Origin: Roseovarius sp. Pro17
GTDB taxonomy: Bacteria; Pseudomonadota; Alphaproteobacteria; Rhodobacterales; Rhodobacteraceae
DNA length: 64,000 nucleotides
Direction: 5' to 3'
NCBI RefSeq assembly: GCF_035599575.1
Contig: NZ_CP141179.1
Coordinates: 2,666,001-2,730,000, forward strand
A program made the position numbers and the translations under genes. Within the stretch, counting starts at the first letter, position 1, and every line of letters begins with the position of its first letter. Below are positions 42,677-50,733 of the stretch, piece after piece. The notes under the pieces were generated by a model. That model was not told the DNA's origin and did no database searches. It saw only the letters and a program-made list of their open reading frames with translations.

Positions 42677-45600
42677 TCCGTGCCATAATCCGTGCGTCGA
42701 TTGCCAACCGCGTCATCATTCTGGCGCTGGCGATCATGATGGGCGTCGTGGGCGTCTGGGCTATCCGCGAGACGCCGGTGGATGCCATTCCCGATCTGTC
42801 CGACGTGCAGGTGATCGTGCGCACCCCCTATGCCGGTCAGGCGCCGCAAGTCGTCGAAGATCAGATCACCTATCCGATTGCGACCGCCATGCTGGCCGTA
42901 CCCGGCGCCAGCGCCGTGCGCGGCTTTTCGTTCTTTGGTGACAGCTATGTCTACGTGGTCTTCGAGGATGGCACCGATCTGTATTGGGCGCGCACACGGG
43001 TGCTGGAATACCTCGGCCAGATCACGGCAAACTTGCCCGAAGACGTGTCACCTCAGCTCGGGCCCGATGCGACTGGCGTGGGCTGGATCTATCAATATGC
43101 CCTCATTGATCGCACCGGCGGGCATGATCTGTCCGAACTACGCACATTGCAGGACTGGTTCCTGAAATACGAATTGCAGACCGTCGATGGCGTGTCCGAG
43201 GTTGCCACGATCGGCGGCATGGTCAAGCAGTATCAGGTCGTCGTCGATCCGAACAAGCTGCGCGCCTACGACGTGACACTTGCCCAGATCCGCAGCGCCA
43301 TCGAGGACGCGAACCGCGAGACCGGCGGCAGCGTGATCGAGATGGGCGAGGCCGAGTACATGGTCCGCTCTACTGGCTACATCAACGAGTTGTCCGACCT
43401 TGCAAAGGCCCCGCTGATGGTGAACGCGCGGGGGGCGGCCGTCACATTGGGGGACGTGGCCGATATCCGCCTCGGTCCCGAGATGCGCCGCGGCGTGGGA
43501 GAATTCAATGGTGAGGGCGACGCGGTGGGCGGCGTCGTCATCCTGCGCTGGGGCGGTAACGCGCTGGCCACTATCAAGGCCGTCGAGGCGCGCATCGAAG
43601 AACTGCGCACCAGCCTGCCCGAGGGGGTCGAGATCGTCACCACCTATAACAGGGCGGGCGTGATCGAACGCGCCATCGACAACCTGCGCAAGAAGCTGAC
43701 CGAGGAATTCATCGTCGTCATTCTGGTCTGCGCGGCGTTCCTTCTGCATATCCGCTCATCGCTGGTCATTCTGGTGTCGCTGCCACTGGGCATTTCCGCC
43801 GCCTTCATCGTCATGAAATTGCAGGGCGTAAATGCGAACATCATGTCTCTGGGCGGGATCGCCATCGCCATCGGCGCGATGGTGGATGCGGCCATCGTGA
43901 TGATCGAGGCGATGCACCGAAGGCTGGAAAAGGAGAAACTGACCAACGAGAACCGCTGGCGGATCGTCGGCGAATGCGCCTCCGAAGTAGGACCGGCGCT
44001 GTTCTATTCCCTCGCGATCATCACCGTCAGTTTCCTGCCCGTCTTCGTATTGGAAAGCCAGGAAGGACGGCTGTTCAAACCGCTGGCCTTCACCAAGACC
44101 TACGCGATGGCCGCGGCGGCGATCCTGTCCATCACGCTTGTGCCGGTACTGATGGGATATTTCGTGCGTGGGCACATCGTGCCGGAGCGAAAGAACCCGC
44201 TGAACCGGATCATCATCTGGATCTACCGCCCGTTTCTGGATGCTGCCGTCGCCTGGCCCTGGGCGACGACACTGCTGGCGGGTCTGGTTGTGGCATCGAT
44301 GTGGTGGCCGTTGCAGCGGATCGGAAGCGAGTTCATGCCCGAATTGAACGAGGGCGATTTTCTCTACATGCCGACACTCTATCCGGGCATCTCCATCGGA
44401 AAGGCGCGCGAGGTTCTGCAACAGACCGACCGGATGATCGCCACGATCCCCGAGGTAAAGACCGTTCATGGCAAGCTGGGCCGCGCGGACACCGCAACCG
44501 ACCCCGCGCCCCTGACGATGATCGAAACGACAATCCAGCTGAAGCCCGAGGCGGAGTGGCGCACGGGCATGACCATGGAAGGAATCCGCAATGCTCTGGA
44601 CAAGGCCGTGCAGATTCCCGGCGTGACCAACGTCTGGATCCAGCCCATCAAGAACCGCATCGACATGCTGGCCACCGGCATCAAGACGCCGGTGGGCGTC
44701 AAGATCTCCGGCGCCGATCTGCGCGTGATCGAAGAGATCGGGATCGAGGTGGAACGCGCTGTCGCCAGCGTGGAAGGCACCGCGTCGGCCTATGCCGAAC
44801 GGCCGATCGGCGGACGTTTCATCGAGATCAACGTCGATCGCGACGCGGCCGGGCGCTATATGATGAGCGTGCGGGACGTTCAGGACGTGGTTCAGACCGC
44901 CATAGGCGGGATGCAGGTCTCGGAATCCGTCGAGGGGCTGGAGCGCTATCCGATCAATATGCGCTATCCGCAGGAATGGCGCGACAGTCCCGAAACCTTG
45001 CGCGATCTGCCCGTCGTCACACCGTCGGGCGCGCATATCCCGCTCGGGGCGTTGGCCGAGGTAAAGATCGTTGACGGTCCTGCCATGATCCGTTCCGAAA
45101 ACGCCCGGCGCACCGGTTTCGTCTTCATCGATATCGCCGGTCGCGATCTGGGCGGATATGTGAAAGAGGCCCGCGCATTGGTGGCCGATCAGGTCACGCT
45201 GCCGCCGGGCTATTCGATCACCTGGTCAGGCCAGTACGAGTATATCGAACGGATGCAGGAACGGCTGACGCTGGTCGCCCCCGCGACACTGCTGATCATA
45301 ACCCTGATGCTGTTCCTGGCGTTCAACCGGATCATCGAAGTCGGCATCATCCTTGCTGCCCTGCCCGTGGCCCTGGCGGGGGGCGTATGGTTCCTTTGGT
45401 ATCTCAGCTTCGACATTTCCGTCGCCGTCTTGGTGGGCTTCATCGCGCTGGCGGGCGTGGCGGTCGAGACAGCCATCGTGATGCTGCTTTATCTCAACCT
45501 CGCCTGGGACAAGCGCAAGGAGCGGGCGATACTTGAATCGCGGCTGATGACCGCGACCGATGTCGAGGAGGTGGTGTTCGAAGGCGCGCTCTTGCGAGTG

Positions 45601-45852
45601 CGCCCCAAGATCATGACCGTCGCAACAATTTTCGCAGGCCTGATCCCGATCATGTACGGCACGGGGACCGGTTCGGAGATCATGCAGCGGATCGCCGCGC
45701 CCATGGTGGGCGGCATGGCAACCGCGACCTTGCTGACCCTGTTCGTGATCCCGTCCATCTTCGTGATCTGGAAGCGGCTGGCCCTGAAACGGGTCAACCG
45801 TGAATTGCAGCGCCCGGCCCCGACCGATGCAATTGCTACCCTGGCCGAATGA
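42673..45852 (+). CDS. cusA: HME-family RND copper/silver efflux pump CusA
   Basis: 1059 residues, full length. Starts inside the cusB stop (ATGA). Signature sequences: RVIILALAIMMGVVGVWA first span, TPVDAIPDLSDVQVIV, and GAMVDAAIVMIEAMHRRLEK with the proton-relay acidic residues of the heavy-metal RND group; C-terminal GVAVETAIVMLLYLNLAW. Exports Cu(I)/Ag(I) with CusB and an outer-membrane channel; no cusC-like channel is seen in this window. Confidence 0.95.
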   Translation: MIRAIIRASIANRVIILALAIMMGVVGVWAIRETPVDAIPDLSDVQVIVRTPYAGQAPQVVEDQITYPIATAMLAVPGASAVRGFSFFGDSYVYVVFEDGTDLYWARTRVLEYLGQITANLPEDVSPQLGPDATGVGWIYQYALIDRTGGHDLSELRTLQDWFLKYELQTVDGVSEVATIGGMVKQYQVVVDPNKLRAYDVTLAQIRSAIEDANRETGGSVIEMGEAEYMVRSTGYINELSDLAKAPLMVNARGAAVTLGDVADIRLGPEMRRGVGEFNGEGDAVGGVVILRWGGNALATIKAVEARIEELRTSLPEGVEIVTTYNRAGVIERAIDNLRKKLTEEFIVVILVCAAFLLHIRSSLVILVSLPLGISAAFIVMKLQGVNANIMSLGGIAIAIGAMVDAAIVMIEAMHRRLEKEKLTNENRWRIVGECASEVGPALFYSLAIITVSFLPVFVLESQEGRLFKPLAFTKTYAMAAAAILSITLVPVLMGYFVRGHIVPERKNPLNRIIIWIYRPFLDAAVAWPWATTLLAGLVVASMWWPLQRIGSEFMPELNEGDFLYMPTLYPGISIGKAREVLQQTDRMIATIPEVKTVHGKLGRADTATDPAPLTMIETTIQLKPEAEWRTGMTMEGIRNALDKAVQIPGVTNVWIQPIKNRIDMLATGIKTPVGVKISGADLRVIEEIGIEVERAVASVEGTASAYAERPIGGRFIEINVDRDAAGRYMMSVRDVQDVVQTAIGGMQVSESVEGLERYPINMRYPQEWRDSPETLRDLPVVTPSGAHIPLGALAEVKIVDGPAMIRSENARRTGFVFIDIAGRDLGGYVKEARALVADQVTLPPGYSITWSGQYEYIERMQERLTLVAPATLLIITLMLFLAFNRIIEVGIILAALPVALAGGVWFLWYLSFDISVAVLVGFIALAGVAVETAIVMLLYLNLAWDKRKERAILESRLMTATDVEEVVFEGALLRVRPKIMTVATIFAGLIPIMYGTGTGSEIMQRIAAPMVGGMATATLLTLFVIPSIFVIWKRLALKRVNRELQRPAPTDAIATLAE

Positions 45853-45885
45853 CGCTTGGCCATAACTCCACTGAAAGGACTACCA

Positions 45886-46202
45886 ATGAAAACCCTCTCA
45901 CTTTCGATCCTCGCCCTTGTGTTGTCAGCGCCTCTGGCGCTGGCGCAGACCAGCAGCGAGATGAATCATTCAGAGATGCAGATGAGCGACGTGCAGATGA
46001 AGGTGCGGTGCAAACCACGGCCATCTTGAATTCCATCGGCGACAGCACCGTCAATGTCAGCCATCATCCGATCCCGGAAATCGGCTGGCCCGCGATGACG
46101 ATAGATTTCTCTCTCACTGCCGAGGCGCAGATGATGGGCGAGGTTTCAGTCGGAGACAAAGTTACTCTGATCCTTAGTCATGAACATCTCCTTCTTCCCT
46201 AA
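45886..46202 (+). pseudogene. Frameshifted cusF-like gene
   Basis: From ATG at 45886 (AAAGGACTACCA upstream) the product has a signal peptide (MKTLSLSILALVLSAPLAL) and a Met-rich linker, then the frame ends at a stop near 46029. The CusF domain (AVQTTAILNSIGDSTVNV, HHPIPEIGWPAMTIDFSL) continues in the -1 frame from about 46000, so one base was lost around 45993-46003. The 3' end is also odd: it stops soon after GDKVTLILSH. The three CusF-like domains of CusB may have made this copy dispensable. Confidence 0.7.
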
Positions 46203-46302
46203 TCTGGGAGGTTAAAGGATATGTCCCGCGAGTAACGGCATATCTACAGCATCAAGAACGCCCCTGCTTTTATCAGCTTGCGGCGAACGGAGACGGCACG
46301 CC

Positions 46303-46515
46303 ATGGCGCGCGAGCGAAAGACATATACGCAAAAGGAGGGCGCCGGGCAGGACGGTGCCCGGCCCAATGCGCATGCTTCCGAGCTTTGCGGACTTGCCAG
46401 CCAGCCCGACAGCCCCCATCCTGCGCTCATCGCTCTCGTAAAGCTTTTGGCGCGTCAGGCTGCCCGCGAGGCCGACCTGACACAGGACTGCGACACGCTC
46501 CGCAAGACTGATTAG
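46303..46515 (+). CDS. Small hypothetical protein preceding the recombinase
   Basis: 70 residues: basic N-terminus (MARERKTYTQKEGAG) and a helical C-terminus (LIALVKLLARQAAREADLTQ). Ends 11 bases before the recombinase ATG, with AGGAGGG in the gap, so it is probably cotranscribed. No known family; a small accessory protein of the recombinase module is likely. Confidence 0.5.
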   Translation: MARERKTYTQKEGAGQDGARPNAHASELCGLASQPDSPHPALIALVKLLARQAAREADLTQDCDTLRKTD

Positions 46516-46526
46516 GAGGGATTGAA

Positions 46527-48245
46527 ATGCTACAAACCGGACACAAACAACGCGCCGTGATCTATGCCCGCTTCTCGTCGGACATGCAGACCACAGCGTC
46601 CATCGACGACCAGATTCGCGTTTGCACGGCCCTGGCGAACTCGCTCGATTTCACCGTGGTCGGGAGCTACCGCGATGACGCAATCAGTGGTGCCACCGAT
46701 ATACGCCCTGGATTTCAGGGGGTGATGCAAGCGGCGATGTCCGGACAGATTGACGTGGTCGTCGCAGAATCCCTTGATCGCCTCAGTCGTGATCTCGAGC
46801 ACATCGCCGGCTTCTTCAAGCGGATGCAGTATCTCGGCGTCAAGATCGTCACCAAGGCCGAAGGTACCATCACCCATTATCAAGTTGGGATTGGCGGCAT
46901 GATGAACGAGATGTTCCTCATGAACCTCGCGCAGAAGACCCACCGCGGGTTGGAGGGTCGGGTCAGGAACGGTAAATCCGCAGGCGGCAAGAGCTTTGGC
47001 TATGATATCCCGCGCACCCCCCTGCCCGATGGCACATTCACCACGGGCGATTTAGACATCAATTAAGCCGAGGCAGGCATCGTCCGGCGGATCTTCTCGG
47101 ACTATGCGGCAGGCCAGAGTGCTCGCAGCATTGCCGCCGCGTTGAACCAGAAAGGTATTCCGGCCCCGCGCGCTGCGACCTGGTCATTCTCGACGATCTC
47201 GGGAAACTGGAAGCGCGGGACGGGCATCCTGAACAACGATCTCTACATCGGTGAGCGGGTGTGGAACCGGCAGCGCTTCGTGAAGTGTCCACAAACCGGT
47301 AAACGCCAGGCACTCCCCAACCCTCCCGAGGCCTGGGTCCGCGAGACCGTGCCGGATCTTCGGATCATCGATCAGGAACTCTGGGATCAGGTGAAGGCGC
47401 GTCAAGGCGCCACACGCAAAGAGATCCTAAACGCGCGCAGCGAAGACAATGGCCCGCAGGCCCATAAGGCCCGCCGTGCCCGCTACCTGCTGTCGGGAAC
47501 CGTGGAATGCAGTGCCTGCGGTGCAGGCTACATCATGATCAGCGCCGACCGGATGGGCTGCTCGGCTGCCCGCAATCGCGGCACTTGCGATAACCGCAAA
47601 ACCCTCAAGCGGATTGATCTCGAGGAGCGGGTTCTAAACGGACTGCGCCAACGGCTGATGACGCCGGAGATGATCACTACCTTTGTTGAGACCTATCAGG
47701 AGGAAAGCCGTAAGGGCAAACGCGACGCTAACGCAGCGCGGGTGAAGACCGAGCAGAACCTGCGCGCTGTCGCCCGCGAGATCGACAATATCGTCGAAGC
47801 CATCGCCCAAGGCATGTTCCAAGCCAGCATGAAGGCGAAAATGGACGCGCTGGAGGCCCGCAAGGCCGAGTTGGAGGGCGCACTCGCCACCCTGCCCGAG
47901 GAGGACACGGTCCTCCTCCATCCTGGTCTGGCCGATCTTTTCCGCAAGAAGGTGGAAGACCTCGTCACCAGCCTCAATGATCCGGGGATGAAGTCGGAAG
48001 CGGGGGAACTGCTGCGCAGCTTGATCGAGAAGATCATCCTGACGCCGGCTGATGCCGCCCCGAACGGGCATCTGATCTCGCTCCAGGGCGAGCTCGCCGG
48101 GATTTTGTCGTTTTGCGATAAGGGGATGGGCACAAATGCCAACGCCCGCAGCAGAGCTACGGGCGTTAGGCAAGTAACGATGGTTGCGGGAGCTCGATTT
48201 GGACATTGTTTCGCAAAGCTTCGTAAAACCCACGTCGCTCGGTGA
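46527..48245 (+). pseudogene. Large serine recombinase split by an in-frame stop
   Basis: Resolvase domain: AVIYARFSSDMQTTASIDDQ with the catalytic Ser, then YRDDAISGATDIRPGF and ESLDRLSRDLEHI. After codon 179 (GDLDIN) a TAA at 47064-47066 interrupts the same reading frame, which then continues AEAGIVRRIFSDYAAGQS through the recombinase domain, a zinc ribbon (VECSACGAGYIMI, CSAARNRGTCDN) and a coiled coil. A Glu codon (GAA) changed to TAA is the simplest explanation. Without readthrough only the catalytic domain is made, so integration or excision is probably lost. Confidence 0.85.
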
Positions 48246-48767
48246 AGGATGTTCGGGCCGGGGGATTCCGCTTTGGTGATTAATGGAAACTGGGCCTGCC
48301 GCCCGAGATACCTATGGTCGTCGTCGGCATGCCGATTCTACTGAACGTCTGGCCCTTGTGACCCCTCGTGACCAAGACGCCACATGGCGCGAATAGAACC
48401 GGCAACGATTCTTCCAGACCCCTACGCGACTGGAGGTCAATGTAACCGCCAGCAATAAGACTCTGCACCTAGTCGTCGGCGATCAGGCCTTGTCCGATCT
48501 CGCGAGCTCTTGAATAGGCAGAAAGCACCGCACACTCCCCCTATCGTTGGTCTAAACTTCTGTAGTTAAATGCCGAAATCCGACATTTATATGTGATGAA
48601 ACTTAACCGAGGTGGTCCAAAGAAAGTCCGTTTAACAGAACCTACTTGGTTTGCTGACTGACAATACAGGATTGATGCCAGAAAAAAGAGTGTCTTCCGG
48701 GGTCGGCTCAACAGCGAGACAGGTATATCACATCAAAACGGCATTATCAGTAGATAAAACGGCATTA
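48246..48767. other. Intergenic region after the recombinase
   Basis: No gene recognised; frames on both strands are short and unlike any family. AT-rich near 48550-48650. The 21-bp duplication at 48735-48776 lies at its right end. It may contain the boundary of the recombinase element. Confidence 0.5.
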
Positions 48768-48776
48768 TCAGTAGAT
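48735..48776. repeat. 21-bp tandem duplication at the end of the asparaginase gene
   Basis: AAAACGGCATTATCAGTAGAT occurs twice back to back. The right unit includes the asparaginase stop codon, so the duplication does not alter the protein. Confidence 0.9.
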
Positions 48777-49694
48777 CGCGGTCTCCCGGCTTTCGCCTTC
48801 GACGATCCAGCCGCGATACATCCCTTCACAATTGAACGGCGTCGTGATGACCCCACTCCGGTCAACGGCGATAAGCCCACCTGAGCCGCGAACGGCCGCC
48901 AGATCGGTCATTATCAAGCCTTCGGCCGCACGATCCATCGGGATGTTGGCCAGACGAATGCGGGCGTCGATTTCATGCGCCACGCACAGACGCATAAAGG
49001 TTTCGCCATCGCCGGTGGCCGATACCGCGCAGGTGGCGTTGTCGGCGAAGGTGCCGGCGCCGATCACCGGGGTGTCGCCGACGCGGCCCGGCCGCTTTGC
49101 CGTCATGCCGCCAGTTGATGTCGCCGCTGCGAGAACACCGTGGCGGTCACGGGCCACCGCGCCGACCGTTCCGTGACGCCGTGAGGGATCGTCGTCCAGT
49201 TTGCCCTCGCGCTCCATCCTTAGTGTGTCTTGCAAGGCGTCCCATCGCTCCTGCGTGTAGAAGTAGTCTTTGGCCCGAAAGTTCAGACCAGCAGCACGCG
49301 CGACGTTGAGGGCGCCGTCTCCAATCATCAGGACGTTATCGGTCTGCTCCAGAACAGCACGCGCCGCGAGTATGGGATTCTTGGGACCGAAAATGCCCGC
49401 GACAGCACCCGCCCGGCGGCTGCATCCAGCCATAAGTGCGGCGTCCATCTCCTGCGTCCCATCACGGGTAAAGACGGCACCTCGGCCCGCATTGAAAAGC
49501 GGTTCATCCTCAAGTGCGCACACCGCAGCCGTTACCGCGTCCAGCGCATTGCCATCCTGCAATAGCACCTCCTCGCCTGCGTCGAGCGCACGGACCAGCG
49601 CGGCGTGGTATAGCGCCTCGCGGCCCTGCGTCATGCAATCGCGTGCCATCACACCGGCGCCGCCGTGGATCACAAGACTGAAGCCCTGGGTCAT
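48768..49694 (-). CDS. Isoaspartyl peptidase / plant-type L-asparaginase
   Basis: 308 residues from ATG at 49694 with GGAGACGGA upstream. Ntn-hydrolase family: LVIHGGAGVMARD at the start, FNAGRGAVFTRDG, then the autocleavage site in RRHGTVGAVARDRHG where Thr becomes the N-terminal nucleophile, and STGGMTAKRPGRVGDTP. It cleaves beta-aspartyl dipeptides; beta-Asp-Arg is the product of cyanophycinase, whose gene lies divergently next door. It could complete breakdown of cyanophycin to Asp and Arg. Confidence 0.9.
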   Translation of the reverse strand: MTQGFSLVIHGGAGVMARDCMTQGREALYHAALVRALDAGEEVLLQDGNALDAVTAAVCALEDEPLFNAGRGAVFTRDGTQEMDAALMAGCSRRAGAVAGIFGPKNPILAARAVLEQTDNVLMIGDGALNVARAAGLNFRAKDYFYTQERWDALQDTLRMEREGKLDDDPSRRHGTVGAVARDRHGVLAAATSTGGMTAKRPGRVGDTPVIGAGTFADNATCAVSATGDGETFMRLCVAHEIDARIRLANIPMDRAAEGLIMTDLAAVRGSGGLIAVDRSGVITTPFNCEGMYRGWIVEGESRETAIY

Positions 49695-49762
49695 TTCCGT
49701 CTCCAACTTGTCATTTGGTGTGCGTTACGCAGAGTGACCGACTTTTATGCTTCACATGTGAC

Positions 49763-49784
49763 AAATGACGGTCGATCGTCAAAT
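49763..49784. promoter_or_regulatory. Palindromic operator-like site between asparaginase and cyanophycinase genes
   Basis: AAATGACG-GTCGAT-CGTCAAAT: 22 bases, nearly symmetric (TGACG/CGTCA arms). It lies in the divergent promoter region of the cyanophycin genes and is a candidate regulator site. Confidence 0.45.
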
Positions 49785-49863
49785 TAATGAGAGATGCCCT
49801 ATCAATCGGCTAGCTTAGCGACAATACTGACTTTTAGCATTCGATCCTCGCGTGAGAAACGAA

Positions 49864-50733
49864 ATGAACAAGATGAGCACACCCAGCAAATTTGGCACCA
49901 AGGGTCCGCTTATCGCTATCGGTGGTGCAGAGGATAGGTCTTCTCGCAGCGACATCTTGCGCCGCATTCTGACTATGACTGACAAAGAGGCGCCGACAGT
50001 CGGGGTCATCACGACAGCCAGCAGCATTCCCGACGACGTTTTCGAGATTTATAGAACCACATTTTGCACGATCGGCGCAGCCGAGGTTTTGGATCTTCGG
50101 ATTCGCGACCGCATGGATGCGGCGTCGCTGGACATCGTCGCGATGATCCAAAGCTCGGACATCATATTCCTTTCAGGTGGCGATCAGATGCGCCTTACCA
50201 ACATTCTCGGCGCGACTGCGGCAATGGCAGCCATCCGCGCCCGCCACGCGGATGGCGCCGTGATTGCCGGAACCAGCGCCGGTGCAGCGTGCCAATCGCA
50301 GACCATGGTCTATGGCGGTTCGGCGGGCGACGCGCTGCGCAAGGGCGCAGTGAGGATGTCTGCGGGCTTTGGCTTGGTCGAAGGCGTCATTATCGATACG
50401 CATTTTCTAGAGCGCGGCCGCTTTTCGCGGTTGATGGAGGTCGGCGCAACCAATCCCGAGTATCTCGGCCTCGGTATCGGTGAGGACGCGGCAGTTCTGT
50501 TCGACGGAGACGTGATACGCGCCTTTGGCTCGGGTCACACGATCATCGTCGATAGCTCGCAGGTCACCGGATCGAATGTGTGCGAGTTAGAAGACGGCCA
50601 ACCGGTCAGCGTTCAGAACGTGATAATGCACGCGCTGGTCGATGGATTTGGATACAGTCAGACTGAACGACGGGTCTTGGGGCCCGATGAACTCCAAGCC
50701 AAGAGCTTGGAGTACACAAGTGCATATTCTTGA
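49864..50733 (+). CDS. cphB: Cyanophycinase
   Basis: About 289 residues from ATG at 49864; GTG at 49852 and ATG at 49873 are alternatives and ribosome sites do not decide. S51-type serine exopeptidase: LIAIGGAEDRSSRSDILR, FLSGGDQMRLTNIL, nucleophile Ser in VIAGTSAGAACQS, and VIIDTHFLERGRFSRLME with catalytic His. Degrades cyanophycin to beta-Asp-Arg. The end overlaps the synthetase start by 14 bases. Confidence 0.93.
   Translation: MNKMSTPSKFGTKGPLIAIGGAEDRSSRSDILRRILTMTDKEAPTVGVITTASSIPDDVFEIYRTTFCTIGAAEVLDLRIRDRMDAASLDIVAMIQSSDIIFLSGGDQMRLTNILGATAAMAAIRARHADGAVIAGTSAGAACQSQTMVYGGSAGDALRKGAVRMSAGFGLVEGVIIDTHFLERGRFSRLMEVGATNPEYLGLGIGEDAAVLFDGDVIRAFGSGHTIIVDSSQVTGSNVCELEDGQPVSVQNVIMHALVDGFGYSQTERRVLGPDELQAKSLEYTSAYS

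Noticed and set aside
46219..46232. Shared 13-mer TATGTCCCGCGAG near 6007 and 46219, considered as att sites
   Set aside because: A 13-base match is expected many times by chance in 64 kb, and flanking bases do not extend it.
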